Notes under the pieces: generated by a model
What the model was told of the DNA's origin: nothing
What the model saw: only the letters and a program-made list of their open reading frames with translations
Databases searched by the model: none
Translations under genes and position numbers: made by a program
Part shown: positions 18,236-27,051 of the stretch, piece by piece
Layout: the number at the start of each line of letters is the position of its first letter
Position numbering within the stretch: position 1 is the stretch's first letter
DNA from: Comamonas composti DSM 21721
GTDB taxonomy: Bacteria > Pseudomonadota > Gammaproteobacteria > Burkholderiales > Burkholderiaceae_C
DNA length: 64,000 nt
Assembly (NCBI RefSeq): GCF_000429845.1
Contig: NZ_KE386971.1
Location: forward strand, 124,198-188,197
Reading direction: 5' to 3'

Positions 18236-18446
18236 CAAATGGAATTTTCCACAAACCATCAATGGCCAAGCAAGTGCACAAACAGCCTACCGCAGCTCCC
18301 TGCAAGGGTAATTACCGGGTATTCTTTGAGCAATCTGATACCCATTCATTAATCGGGACTTCATGCGGGCCAATAACAGTCCAGCAAGAATATATGGCGC
18401 GGGGCCTCGGCCAGTACGTTCAACCCGGCTTCGCAGGGAATATGCA

Positions 18447-19247
18447 ATGAATGCGCGAATGCTTTCGCTTTCACTCAAGCCCGACACGGGGAGCAGCACG
18501 CCCATGTATCTTCAGCTTTCCCGCAAGCTGATCTCGGCCATACAGGCAGGCCAATGGAAGGCCGGCGAGGCACTGCCCTCGGAGCGCATGCTGGTCGACG
18601 CCCTGGGCATCTCGCGAGTCACGGCCAGGCGGGCACTGCAGCTTCTGGCCGAACGAGGCCTTGTCATTCGCAGCCGGGGGGCAGGCACCTTCATCACGCC
18701 CTTGGCCGTCCACCAACCTGCCCGGGTGGACAGGTTCAGCGAACTCGCCCAGCGCCATGGCCTGGTTCCTCACAGCGAGCTGCTGAGCTTCGAGCGCCGC
18801 CGCGCAGAGGCTGACGAAGCCTGCGCCCTGGGCATCACACAGTGCGATGAAGTCGTCAGGCTGACCAGGCTGCGCAAAGCCGGCGGCAAGACCTACTGGA
18901 TGGACGTGAGCACACTGCCGGCGCCAATCCTTCCCGACGCCAGCATGATCGGCGAGTCGCTCTATGCCTACCTGGACAAGATTGGCAAGCCCGTGCTGCG
19001 GGTGAGCGAGCAGCTGCAGGCCATCGTCGCCACCGAACAGGTCGCGGCCCGGCTGGGCATCGGCCCAGGCGAGCCTCTGCTGCTGGTCATCCGTACCGGC
19101 TACAGCCATGACGAGCAGCCCGTGGAGTGGACCGCAGGCTATTGCCTCAACGAGTTCTGCGGGCTGATTCCATTTCCCCTACGATCGAGTCCGCGCAACT
19201 GGAGCGCAGGCAGTGGCGCACCCGGGCAGGCGCAGCCGGCAAAGTAA
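18447..19247 (+). CDS. nagR: GntR/HutC-family transcriptional regulator of the GlcNAc unit
   Basis: A 266-residue repressor-type protein. Residues 15-85 form the GntR winged helix with MYLQLSRKLISAIQAGQWKA, ALPSERMLVDALGISRVTAR and RALQLLAERGLVIRSRGAGT. The C-terminal part is a UTRA effector domain (GEPLLLVIRTGYSHDEQPVEW), which in NagR/DasR/YvoA binds GlcNAc-6-P or GlcN-6-P. The ATG at 18447 follows AGGGAA; a longer frame reaches 18363 but lacks homology. It is divergent from the nag unit, which strongly suggests local control. Whether the effector is GlcNAc-6-P or GlcN-6-P is inferred from the family. Confidence 0.88.
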   Translation: MNARMLSLSLKPDTGSSTPMYLQLSRKLISAIQAGQWKAGEALPSERMLVDALGISRVTARRALQLLAERGLVIRSRGAGTFITPLAVHQPARVDRFSELAQRHGLVPHSELLSFERRRAEADEACALGITQCDEVVRLTRLRKAGGKTYWMDVSTLPAPILPDASMIGESLYAYLDKIGKPVLRVSEQLQAIVATEQVAARLGIGPGEPLLLVIRTGYSHDEQPVEWTAGYCLNEFCGLIPFPLRSSPRNWSAGSGAPGQAQPAK

Positions 19248-19416
19248 CCGCCGGCCTTGGTTTCGGAGCCGGGCAGCAAGCGATCCGCAAAGCCAAAGTT
19301 CCTCAGCGGTAACCTCGGCTTTCTCCATGCTGACTTGAAGGCATTAGCATTGCGCCACGCGCGCATGCGCTGCTTACAGTTTCTGATCGCATCTCATCCC
19401 ATCTCAGCCCCCAAGC

Positions 19417-19956
19417 ATGACTCCCGAACAATTTCACGCCCGTATCTGGGACATTCTCGAACCCATCGATGGCGATGTCTTTCATGTGGTCGCAGCCCCT
19501 GCTCCCGATGATGCCGCCGTGGCCGCTGTCGAGGCCAGGGCCGGCTTTGCAATGCCTGCAGAGATCCTGGCGTTCTCCAAAAGAACCAACGGCCTGTGCC
19601 TGCAGGCCCGCGAGGAGGTCTGGCCCCAGGCCAAGCTGTACTCGGTGGGGCCGGCCTGGACCTTCTGGCGCGGCCTGATCTTTCTGGGCATAGACACGCC
19701 CGACCTGCCCGAGTGGGCGCGCATCTCCACGGCCCAGCAGCAACTCGCCGATGCCGGTGTGACAGGGGTCCTGCCCCTGCTCAAGATCATGGGAGACGGC
19801 GGCCGCATCTGGGGGATGAGCGCTGAGGGCAAGACCGTGCTGGTCATGGACGATGATGTCAGCGAGCTCGAAGGCGACTTCTGCGATCTCTACGCCGAGC
19901 AGCTCCTGGAGCTCATGCAGCGCCAGCGGGATATGGCCGCCAAGCTAGGCAAATAA
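19417..19956 (+). CDS. SMI1/KNR4 (SUKH)-like protein
   Basis: A 179-residue soluble protein. The segment AVAAVEARAGFAMPAEILAFSKRTNGLCL fits the SUKH signature, in which a Glu-containing helix precedes a Pro and then a hydrophobic-Asn-Gly turn. WTFWRGLIFLG and MGDGGRIWGM follow as further strands. SUKH proteins include many immunity proteins of contact-dependent toxins, but this one is solitary and has no toxin gene beside it. The starting ATG lies in a 169-bp gap after the GntR gene and has no strong Shine-Dalgarno. It is followed by a dispersed repeat. Assignment rests on weak motif likeness. Confidence 0.6.
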   Translation: MTPEQFHARIWDILEPIDGDVFHVVAAPAPDDAAVAAVEARAGFAMPAEILAFSKRTNGLCLQAREEVWPQAKLYSVGPAWTFWRGLIFLGIDTPDLPEWARISTAQQQLADAGVTGVLPLLKIMGDGGRIWGMSAEGKTVLVMDDDVSELEGDFCDLYAEQLLELMQRQRDMAAKLGK

Positions 19957-19958
19957 GT

Positions 19959-20045
19959 GAGCTGCCAGCGCTTGTCAGTATTCGATTTCAGCCATAAACA
20001 TAGTGAAATTCGAGACAGGTCAAGCGCTAGCCGCTATCAAATTGA
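19959..20045. repeat. Dispersed palindromic repeat, family A, copy 1
   Basis: The ends are inverted: GAGCTGCCAGCGCTTG on the left and CAAGCGCTAGCCGCTATC on the right. An internal hairpin pairs ATTTCA (19985-19990) with TGAAAT (20004-20009). It abuts the folK stop codon. Other copies lie at 36871, 42118 and 59984. Confidence 0.7.
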
Positions 20046-20549
20046 TGAATTCTCCCACCCCTGAGCAAGCCAGACCTCGATGCGCTGGCCGGCCACGGCC
20101 TGCAGCTGGGCTGGCGTGACGCATCCGGGCGCGATCTCGGCCAGCGGCACGAGCACAAAAGCCCGCTCATGCATGCGCGGGTGGGGGATCTGCAGCTCGG
20201 GCGCATCCATGTGCCGCCCACCCCAGAGCTCGATATCCAGGTCCAGAGGACGCGGCGCATTGCGGTAGGGCCGCTCGCGCCCGGCCCGCTCTTCCAGGGC
20301 CTGCAGGCTGTGCAGAAAGGCCAGCGGCTGCATGCGCGTGTGCACCAGCGCCACGGCGTTCAGATAATCATCGCCGCCCGCATTCACGGGCGCCGTGCGG
20401 TACAGCGAGGAGACGGCCAGCAGCCGGGTCTGCTCCAACTGCGCAATGGCCTGCACGGCCTCGGCGAGAACCCTGCGCATGTCGCCGAGGTTCGCGCCCA
20501 GGCCTATGGCCACGGTCTCGTGGACGGCAGCCTCAGTCGGCAGCGCCAT
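20037..20549 (-). CDS. folK: 2-amino-4-hydroxy-6-hydroxymethyldihydropteridine pyrophosphokinase
   Basis: Transfers pyrophosphate from ATP to 6-hydroxymethyl-dihydropterin in folate synthesis. The 170-residue protein has AIGLGANLGD near the start, SSLYRTAPV, and the HPPK signature RPYRNAPRPLDLDIELWGG with metal-binding Asp residues, then IPHPRMHERAFVLVPLAEIAP. A longer frame extends upstream in pcnB, but the ATG at 20549 gives the normal length. It overlaps the end of pcnB by 17 bp, so the two are translationally coupled. This pcnB-folK arrangement is common in proteobacteria. Confidence 0.95.
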   Translation of the reverse strand: MALPTEAAVHETVAIGLGANLGDMRRVLAEAVQAIAQLEQTRLLAVSSLYRTAPVNAGGDDYLNAVALVHTRMQPLAFLHSLQALEERAGRERPYRNAPRPLDLDIELWGGRHMDAPELQIPHPRMHERAFVLVPLAEIAPGCVTPAQLQAVAGQRIEVWLAQGWENSSI

Positions 20550-22161
20550 GGCCGCCCTGAAGCTGCAGGCTTTCGTCCTGGCCGCCGGCCTCGCCGGAGC
20601 CGGGCTTGCGCCTGCGGCGGCGGCGCTTCTTGGGCGCTGCGCCGTCCTCCACGGGCAAGGGGCTGGTCTGCAGCTCATCGGCCTCGGGCCTGGCACGGGC
20701 CTTGGCATTGCTCTTGCCCTCACCTCGGGCCGGAGCTTCGCCCTTGGGCACGCGGTGCACCTTGGGTTCGGCGCTGCGCTGGCGCGCGCGCTGCTCGTCG
20801 CGCGCCTGGGCGATCAGATCGTCGCGGCGCGCATCGTCGGCCTGCTGGAATTCCTGCCACCAGCTGCCCAGACTTTCCTCGACTTCGCCGATGTCGGCAC
20901 GCAGGCGCATGAAGTCGAAGCCGGCGCGAAAGCGCGGCTGGGCCACCATGGAGTACGGCGTGGCGCCCGTGCGCTTGTCGAAGCGCGGCTGCATGACCCA
21001 GATCTCGCGCATGTCGGCGGCCAGCTTGCCGCGGCCCGAGACATCGCCTATGCGCTGGTCGAACACCTCGTCGATCGCCTCCTGCAGCGCAGGATGGGTG
21101 TGGTAGCGCTGCTCGATGCGCGCCTCCCAGCCCTTGCGCACGTCTTCCCAGAGCACGCAGGCCAGCAAGAAGCTCGGGGCCACGGGCTTGCCTTCCTCCA
21201 CGCGGCGATCGGTATCGGCGAGCGCGGCCTGCACGAACGGGTGATCGGCGCGCTCCACCACCAGGTCCAGCAGCGGGTAAATGCCGCGCGACAGGCCCAG
21301 GTGGCGCAACTGGTTGACCGAGGCCAGCGCATGACCGGTCTGCAGCAGCTTGAGCATTTCGTCGAACAGGCGGCTTTGCGGCACATCGGCCAACAGGGGC
21401 TCGCATTCGACCAGGGGCTTGGCGGTCTTGGCATCGAGCTTGAAGCCCTTGGCCTGCAGCTTGGCCGCAAAGCGCACGGCGCGGATGATGCGCACCGGGT
21501 CTTCGCGGTAGCGCGCGGCCGGATCGCCAATCATGCGCAGCACGCGCTTTTGCGCGTCGGCAATGCCCTTGTGGTAGTCGACCACGACCTGCGTGGCTGG
21601 GTCGTAATACATGGCGTTGATGGTGAAGTCGCGGCGCGTGGCATCCTGGTCCTGCGGGCCCCAGACGTTGTCGCGCAGCACGCGGCCACTGGCATCCACC
21701 GCATGCTGCATGCCGGCCAGCTGGGCCTTGCTGGTGCGCTCGTTGCCGCTCACGGCCTCGGCCTGGCTGTTGTCCAGAAAGGCGCGGAAGGTCGAGACTT
21801 CGATGACCTCATGCTCGCGCCCGCGGCCATAGACCACGTGCACGATGCGAAAGCGCTTGCCGATGATGAAGGCGCGGCGGAACAGCTGCTTGACCTGCTC
21901 GGGCGTGGCGTTCGTGGCCACGTCGAAGTCCTTGGGCCTCAGACCCAGCAGCAGGTCGCGCACGGCGCCACCCACGATGTAAGCCTCATGGCCCGCGTCC
22001 TGCAGGGTCTGCACGACATCGACGGCACGCCGGTCCACGAGGTTGGGGTCGATGCCGTGCACCTGCACGGGCACTTGCTCGCGCTTGCCGAAACGCGGCT
22101 TGCGCGCGCGCGATGCGGCAGGCGCCTTGCCCAGCAGCTTGTCTATGAAGGTCTTGATCAT
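20533..22161 (-). CDS. pcnB: Poly(A) polymerase I
   Basis: Adds 3' poly(A) tails to RNA and promotes decay. The 542-residue protein has the class II nucleotidyltransferase core YIVGGAVRDLLLGLRPKDFDVAT with the catalytic Asp pair, RRDFTINAM, and AARYREDPVRIIRAVRFAAKL. It differs from CCA transferases in its long basic C-terminal tail rich in Lys and Arg (KKRRRRRRK), typical of PcnB. The ATG at 22161 overlaps the stop of the HAD gene as ATGA. A longer frame runs upstream to 22344 but is noise. Order on the minus strand is HAD, pcnB, folK, with overlaps at both junctions. Confidence 0.95.
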   Translation of the reverse strand: MIKTFIDKLLGKAPAASRARKPRFGKREQVPVQVHGIDPNLVDRRAVDVVQTLQDAGHEAYIVGGAVRDLLLGLRPKDFDVATNATPEQVKQLFRRAFIIGKRFRIVHVVYGRGREHEVIEVSTFRAFLDNSQAEAVSGNERTSKAQLAGMQHAVDASGRVLRDNVWGPQDQDATRRDFTINAMYYDPATQVVVDYHKGIADAQKRVLRMIGDPAARYREDPVRIIRAVRFAAKLQAKGFKLDAKTAKPLVECEPLLADVPQSRLFDEMLKLLQTGHALASVNQLRHLGLSRGIYPLLDLVVERADHPFVQAALADTDRRVEEGKPVAPSFLLACVLWEDVRKGWEARIEQRYHTHPALQEAIDEVFDQRIGDVSGRGKLAADMREIWVMQPRFDKRTGATPYSMVAQPRFRAGFDFMRLRADIGEVEESLGSWWQEFQQADDARRDDLIAQARDEQRARQRSAEPKVHRVPKGEAPARGEGKSNAKARARPEADELQTSPLPVEDGAAPKKRRRRRRKPGSGEAGGQDESLQLQGGHGAAD

Positions 22162-22859
22162 GCTGCCTCGCCAAACAGTTCCAGGATGCGCCAGCCCTTT
22201 TGCTCGGCCAGCGCGCGCAGCCGCGCATCGGGGTTCGTGGCCACGGCGTGCTCCACACGTTCGAGCAGGGGCACGTCGTTCCAGGAGTCGCTGTAGAAGT
22301 GGCTTTCCACCTCGGCCAGCGTCAGCCCCCGGCTCTTCAGCCATTGCTCCACGCGCACGACCTTGCCCTCGCGCATGCTGGGCGTGCCCGAGATCTCGCC
22401 GGTGAACCAGCCCTTGTCATCGCGCTGCAGCTCCACGGCGATCAAATGCTCCACGCCCAGTGCCTTGGCAATGGGGCGGGTCACGAACTCGTTGGTGGCC
22501 GTGACGATGACCACCTCATGGCCCGCGTCCTGGTGGCTGCGCAGCAGCTCCAGCGCCCGGGGCTTGATCGCGGGCTCGATCACCTCGCGCATGAAGCGCT
22601 CGTGCGCTGCCCCGGCCTCGGCCGCGCTGCGCGCGCAAAAGGCCTCGGTGGCAAAGCGCACATAGTCGTGCACATTGAGCGTGCCTGCCTGGTAGTGCGC
22701 GAAAAACTCGGCATTGCGCCGGCCGAACTCGGCCGCATCGGTCCAGCCGATGCGGGTCGTGAACTCGCCCCACTCGTAGTCCGAGTCCAGCGGCAGCAAA
22801 GTGTGGTCCAGGTCGAACAAAGCCAGTTGTGGCCGCGACAGCTTCTGATCAGAAGTCAT
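22158..22859 (-). CDS. HAD-superfamily IB phosphatase (SerB-like)
   Basis: A 233-residue haloacid dehalogenase-type hydrolase. Motif I is LALFDLDHTLLP with the nucleophile Asp16 and acid Asp18; motif II is VVIVTATNEFV; motif III is the Lys in REGKVVRV; motif IV is FYSDSWNDVPLLE. The helical cap between motifs I and II fits subfamily IB (phosphoserine phosphatase-like, PF12710). It overlaps pcnB by 4 bp and begins the HAD-pcnB-folK operon. The physiological phosphate ester is unknown. Confidence 0.87.
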   Translation of the reverse strand: MTSDQKLSRPQLALFDLDHTLLPLDSDYEWGEFTTRIGWTDAAEFGRRNAEFFAHYQAGTLNVHDYVRFATEAFCARSAAEAGAAHERFMREVIEPAIKPRALELLRSHQDAGHEVVIVTATNEFVTRPIAKALGVEHLIAVELQRDDKGWFTGEISGTPSMREGKVVRVEQWLKSRGLTLAEVESHFYSDSWNDVPLLERVEHAVATNPDARLRALAEQKGWRILELFGEAA

Positions 22860-22868
22860 TCAAATCCT

Positions 22869-22885
22869 AAAAAAGCGCCCCGCGC
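22869..22885 (-). terminator. Probable terminator after hda
   Basis: On the minus strand a short GCGC-GGG-GCGC hairpin is followed by six T residues. A second arm pair AGCCTG/CAGGCT (22886-22911) precedes it. It separates hda from the HAD-pcnB-folK operon. Confidence 0.55.
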
Positions 22886-22910
22886 AGCCTGTCGCAAACG
22901 GTGCGCAGGC

Positions 22911-23618
22911 TCATTCGGTTTCCAGCATGGTCTTGAGCAATGGAATCGTGATCGCACGCTTGTTGCGCAGTGCAAAGCCGTCGAGCATGTCGAGCAGCTG
23001 CATCAGACTGCCCAGATCGCGCGAAAAGCGCTTGAGCATATAGTCCATCACATCATCGCCCAGAAAAACGCCACGGGCCTCGGCCTCCTGGCGCAACACC
23101 GCGCGGCGCGCGGTCTCGTCAAGCAACTGCAGCTGGAACACATGACCCCAGCCCAGCCGCGTGCGCAAATCCTCGCGCAGTTTCAAATCCGCCGGTGGCA
23201 ACTGGCCTGCAGCCAGCACCCAGCGTGGCGAGCCCGTTGCGGGGCTCGTGGCATTCACAAACCAATTAAAGGCGCGAGCCTGTTGCAGTGGTGTGTAAAT
23301 ATCCACATCGTCCATGAGCACGGCTGCCCAGCGCTCGTCGAACAAGGGCGGGAAGGGCATGCTTGCATCCATCCAGCCGACCATGGTGCCCTGTTCCTGC
23401 AGCGCCTGGCGCACGGCCTTGAGCAAATGCGTCTTGCCCGAACCCGACTCACCCCACAGATACGTGGGCACGGGAGAGCGTGCAGTCTGCGCACAGCCAT
23501 CTCCGACCCAGTGGCGCAAATAATCGATCAAGGCCTCGTTGGGCCCCACGAAAAAGCGCGACAGCGTTGGGCTCGAAGCCATGCTGATATCAAGCGCCAA
23601 CTGCTTCATTTGCGGCAT
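22911..23618 (-). CDS. hda: DnaA regulatory inactivator Hda
   Basis: An AAA+ protein that, with the sliding clamp, promotes ATP hydrolysis on DnaA and prevents re-initiation. The 235-residue product starts MPQMKQLALDIS, which contains the clamp-binding QLALDI motif. It has Walker A WGESGSGKTHLL and Walker B VLMDDVDIY, a sensor region near PRWVLAAGQLPP, and the DnaA-like arginine region RDLGSLMQLLDMLD. The ATG at 23618 lies about seven bases after a G-run; the ATG at 23609 and an upstream start at 23657 are alternatives. It is divergent from purM across 285 bp, a conserved betaproteobacterial arrangement. Confidence 0.93.
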   Translation of the reverse strand: MPQMKQLALDISMASSPTLSRFFVGPNEALIDYLRHWVGDGCAQTARSPVPTYLWGESGSGKTHLLKAVRQALQEQGTMVGWMDASMPFPPLFDERWAAVLMDDVDIYTPLQQARAFNWFVNATSPATGSPRWVLAAGQLPPADLKLREDLRTRLGWGHVFQLQLLDETARRAVLRQEAEARGVFLGDDVMDYMLKRFSRDLGSLMQLLDMLDGFALRNKRAITIPLLKTMLETE

Positions 23619-23903
23619 GCGCGCAGCGCCCCCCTTGCTACGCTCAGGCAGGTCCATGCGTCAATGGCTGGCAAAAGAAACTTCGACGGCATCAGAATGA
23701 AACAAGGTCAGGTCCGCAGGGCACAGGCCGGCTGCGGGACTTGCGGCAGCACATATGCTTGAGTCGCCGCGCAGGGGATTTTAGTCTGCACTGAGGGGCA
23801 AAGCCCTTTGAACCCATGGCAACTGCGCCGCGCCAGAGTGCTCGCCGTAGAATCACGGGGTCCAAGGCCCGACCCCTTGTGGCCTTTTGCATAGCATCCA
23901 CTC

Positions 23904-24974
23904 ATGAGCTCCACTGCCCCTTCTACCCCTATTTCCTACAAAGACGCCGGCGTTGACATCGATGCGGGCGACGCCCTGGTCGAGCGCATCAAGCCCCTGG
24001 CCAAGAAAACCCTGCGCGAAGGCGTGATGGCCGGCATCGGCGGCTTTGGAGCCCTGTTCGAAGTGCCCAAGCGCTACAAGGAGCCCGTGCTGGTCTCGGG
24101 CACGGACGGCGTGGGCACCAAGCTCAAGCTGGCCTTCGAGTGGAATATGCATGACACCGTGGGCATCGACCTCGTGGCCATGAGCGTCAACGACGTGCTG
24201 GTCCAGGGCGCCGAGCCCCTGTTCTTCCTCGACTACTTTGCCTGCGGCAAGCTGCATGTGGACACGGCAGCAGCCGTGGTCGGCGGCATTGCCAAGGGCT
24301 GCGAGCTCTCGGGCTGTGCACTGATAGGCGGCGAGACCGCCGAGATGCCGGGCATGTACCCCGACGGCGAATACGACCTCGCAGGCTTTGCCGTGGGTGC
24401 GGTGGAAAAGTCCAAGATCCTCAACGGCCAGGGCGTCGCTGCAGGCGATGTGGTGCTGGGCCTGGCCTCCAGCGGCGTTCACTCCAACGGCTTTTCGCTG
24501 GTGCGCAAGTGCATAGAGCGTGCTCTGGCCCAGGGCGGTCTGCCCGAAACGCTGGACGGCCAGCCTTTCAAACAGGCCGTGATGGAGCCTACGCGCCTAT
24601 ACGTGAAGAACGTGCTCACAGCCCTGGCCAAGCATCCCCATGACTCGGCGGCCGGCGGCATCAAGGCCCTGGCACACATCACGGGTGGCGGCCTGCTGGA
24701 GAACATTCCGCGCGTCCTGCCCGAAGGCCTGGCCGCCCATCTGGATGCCGGCAGTTGGCCCCAGACCGAGCTGTTCGCCTGGCTGCAAAAGACCGCCGGC
24801 ATCGATGCCGTGGAAATGAACCGCACCTTCAACAACGGCATAGGCATGGTGATCGTGGTCTCGGCACAGTCCGCCGAGGCCGTGGCCTCCACCCTGCGCG
24901 AGCTCGGCGAATCCGTGCACACCATTGGCCGCATCGCAGCCCGAGGTACCGGCCAGCCCGTGGAAGTAAACTAA
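23904..24974 (+). CDS. purM: Phosphoribosylformylglycinamidine cyclo-ligase (AIR synthetase)
   Basis: Catalyses the ATP-dependent ring closure that forms aminoimidazole ribotide in purine synthesis. The 356-residue protein has [67 protein letters not shown] and [13 protein letters not shown], all diagnostic of PurM. Length matches the family. It is followed 29 bp later by an AI-2E-type permease gene on the same strand, probably cotranscribed. Confidence 0.97.
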   Translation: MSSTAPSTPISYKDAGVDIDAGDALVERIKPLAKKTLREGVMAGIGGFGALFEVPKRYKEPVLVSGTDGVGTKLKLAFEWNMHDTVGIDLVAMSVNDVLVQGAEPLFFLDYFACGKLHVDTAAAVVGGIAKGCELSGCALIGGETAEMPGMYPDGEYDLAGFAVGAVEKSKILNGQGVAAGDVVLGLASSGVHSNGFSLVRKCIERALAQGGLPETLDGQPFKQAVMEPTRLYVKNVLTALAKHPHDSAAGGIKALAHITGGGLLENIPRVLPEGLAAHLDAGSWPQTELFAWLQKTAGIDAVEMNRTFNNGIGMVIVVSAQSAEAVASTLRELGESVHTIGRIAARGTGQPVEVN

Positions 24975-25003
24975 AAGACCTCCACTCCAAGCTACGGCTG
25001 CGC

Positions 25004-26065
25004 ATGTCGCAACACCTGCCCTCACCCCTGGTTACCGGCGAACCTGCCCCTCCACGCAACGTAGTTATAGCCAGTTACCTGCTCATGGCAGCCGGCTTGC
25101 TGCTCATCATGTGGCAAGGCCTGCTCCCAGGTCTGTTATGCGTTTGCGTGGGCTTTGTGATTACGCGCAGCCTGGCCGGCATGCTGTGGCGCCTGCAGCC
25201 ACGGGCACGGCGCGCGCGCCAGTTGCCGCACTGGGCCCAGGTGATCGCCACGGCCGTGGTCATACTCGCCCCGCTGATCCTGCTGAGCAGCGCGCTCTCG
25301 CATACGCGCAGCTACATCACCGAGGCACCCCAGCAATACAAGGAATTGCTTGACTACCTCGCGCGCACCGTGCTTGAGCTGCGCGACAAGCTGCCCGTGG
25401 ACATGGCCGACCAGTTGCCCGACGGCGCCCAGGAAATCCAGCATCTGCTGGCCAGCTACCTGGGCACCAAGGCCGGCATGCTGGCCAATGCGGGCCGGGC
25501 TTGGCTGACCGGTCTCTTGCACGCCTATGTGGGCCTGATCATCGGTGCCCTGGCTGCCGTACGTCCGATTGCGCGGCGCAGTGCGCCACTTTCTATCGCA
25601 CTCGGCCAGCGCATCCACCTCATGGGCCTGGCCTTCAAGCAAATCATTGCCGCCCAGTTCTGGATCGCGGCCTTCAACACCTTGCTGACGGCGATTTTCC
25701 TGCTTGCCATCCTGCCGCTCTGGGGCCTGCCCCTGCCCTATACGCCGGCCCTGATCACGCTGACCTTTGTCGCAGGGCTGATCCCCATCGTGGGCAACCT
25801 GCTGTGCAATGCAGTGATCACCATCGTCGGTCTGTCGGTCTCACCGATTGCGGCGGCGGCCTGCCTGGGCTTTCTGATCCTGATCCACAAGGCCGAGTAC
25901 GTGATCAATGCCAAGGTCGTAGGCCAGCGCACGCATATGGGCGTGTGGGAGCTGCTGGCCGTGATGTTCGTGGCCGAATCGGTCTTCGGCCCTGCAGGCC
26001 TGGTCGCGGCCCCGCTGTTCTACGCCTATCTCAAGAAAGAGCTGGAAGCGAAAGGACTGGTTTGA
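25004..26065 (+). CDS. AI-2E/PerM-family membrane protein
   Basis: A 353-residue inner-membrane protein with about seven to eight hydrophobic segments. Two N-terminal helices (residues 20-60), a charged region and a helix near 75-95 come first. The PerM-type C-terminal core follows, with PALITLTFVAGLIPIVGNL and GVWELLAVMFVAESVFGPAGLV. The family includes AI-2 exporter TqsA and Na+/H+ antiporter-like members, so function is open. The ATG at 25004 is chosen because the frame upstream lies inside purM. The purM-perM-hda neighbourhood is common in Burkholderiales. A short GC hairpin (26072-26088) follows the stop. Confidence 0.85.
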   Translation: MSQHLPSPLVTGEPAPPRNVVIASYLLMAAGLLLIMWQGLLPGLLCVCVGFVITRSLAGMLWRLQPRARRARQLPHWAQVIATAVVILAPLILLSSALSHTRSYITEAPQQYKELLDYLARTVLELRDKLPVDMADQLPDGAQEIQHLLASYLGTKAGMLANAGRAWLTGLLHAYVGLIIGALAAVRPIARRSAPLSIALGQRIHLMGLAFKQIIAAQFWIAAFNTLLTAIFLLAILPLWGLPLPYTPALITLTFVAGLIPIVGNLLCNAVITIVGLSVSPIAAAACLGFLILIHKAEYVINAKVVGQRTHMGVWELLAVMFVAESVFGPAGLVAAPLFYAYLKKELEAKGLV

Positions 26066-26141
26066 CCCCCTGAGGCGCTGTGCGCCTCCCCCTTGCACAG
26101 GGGATGAGGCCTTCGCCGCGAGGCGGCTCCTGCCAACCTGT

Positions 26142-26987
26142 CTACAAGCCCTTGAGGCGGCGCACCACCTCGCGCACGGCCAGGGCTTCGGCGCCCGCAG
26201 GGTGCTGCAGATAGTGCTCCAGGTCTTCGATGGCGCGCTCCGTCACCCCCCATTTGGCAAAGGCCATGCCACGATCACGGTAGACCTCGGGCTGGTCGGG
26301 GCGCAGCAAGGCCAGGCGATTGAGCACAGCCACGAGCAAGGGCCAGTCCTGCTGGGTCTGATGGATTTCCTGCAGATTGCGCAGCATGCGCTCCAGAATG
26401 TCGCGGGCCGAGGCAGCTTGCAGATAAAGACCCAGGGGAGCTGCCTCGTCGGCGGACAAACCCAGGCCCTGCCAGTAGGGCTCCAGCCTGTGAGCCAGGG
26501 TGTCTGCGGACAGCGACTCGCCACTCAAAGGGTCCAGAATGATCTGCCCCTGGGGCAAACGCAGCTTGACCAGAAAATGCCCTGGAAAACTCACTCCCTG
26601 GGCCTGCAGCCCCAGGCCCAGGGCCAGCTCCAGCCAGATCACGGCCACGCTGATGGGAATGCCGCGCCGCGTCTGCAACACATGGTGGATATAGCTGTTG
26701 GCCGGGTCGTAGTAATCGTTGCGATTCACCGCAAAACCCAGCTCGCCATAGAAGAAGCGGTTGAGCACGTGCAAGATCTGCAAAGTGTCGGTCTCGCCGG
26801 CCAGGCGCTGCCCAAGCCGTACCTGCAGTCTGTCGAGCTCGGCGATGATGGATTGCAGGTCCAGGTCCGGCACCGCATCCTGGGCGATGCTGATCGCCGC
26901 TTCCATCAAGGGCAAGGACTCATCGCTTTGCACCAGAGAGGCAAAGTACTGCAAGGACGAGGGGCTGTCTTGATAGCTCCAGTTCAT
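26142..26987 (-). CDS. SirB1-family transglutaminase-like/TPR protein
   Basis: A 281-residue cytoplasmic protein of the SirB1 family. The N-terminal half has the transglutaminase-like core (FFYGELGFAVNRNDYYDPANSY, HHVLQTRRGIPISVAVIWLEL, VSFPGHFLVKL), where the usual Cys of the catalytic triad appears absent. The C-terminal half carries TPR-like helices (LVAVLNRLALLRPDQPEVYRD). Such proteins often neighbour prmC or murJ-type genes; the biochemical role is not established. It lies downstream of murJ on the same strand with a 64-bp gap. Confidence 0.85.
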   Translation of the reverse strand: MNWSYQDSPSSLQYFASLVQSDESLPLMEAAISIAQDAVPDLDLQSIIAELDRLQVRLGQRLAGETDTLQILHVLNRFFYGELGFAVNRNDYYDPANSYIHHVLQTRRGIPISVAVIWLELALGLGLQAQGVSFPGHFLVKLRLPQGQIILDPLSGESLSADTLAHRLEPYWQGLGLSADEAAPLGLYLQAASARDILERMLRNLQEIHQTQQDWPLLVAVLNRLALLRPDQPEVYRDRGMAFAKWGVTERAIEDLEHYLQHPAGAEALAVREVVRRLKGL

Positions 26988-27051
26988 AGGGCGATGAAGT
27001 TCAACTCCTGACAGTTTGCCGAAAGTCCCACATCAGATAAATCACTCGGGC

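Larger units (their letters stand above)
17811..18446. promoter_or_regulatory. AT-rich divergent control region of the nag unit and its GntR regulator
   Basis: This 636-bp stretch contains no convincing gene and is far more AT-rich than its surroundings. It holds TGGTATT repeats at 17936-17942 with 17946-17952, and at 18217-18223 with 18229-18235. It also holds a perfect 9-bp inverted repeat (18177-18185 with 18190-18198), TGGAA-TT-TTCCA at 18240-18251, a perfect palindrome GGTAATTACC at 18307-18316, and GGGTAT/ATACCC arms at 18318-18323 and 18338-18343. TGGTATT repeats resemble motifs described, to my memory, for NagQ-type GntR repressors. Confidence 0.65.

Noticed and set aside
20550-20723. 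N-terminal extension of folK upstream of 20549
   Set aside because: The extension overlaps the pcnB tail and is Arg/Ala/Pro noise; the shorter start gives normal HPPK length.
26066-26141. Hairpin GAGGCGC-TGT-GCGCCTC after the AI-2E gene as a terminator
   Set aside because: There is no T-run. It looks like a common Comamonadaceae intergenic tail, so I did not list it as a terminator.
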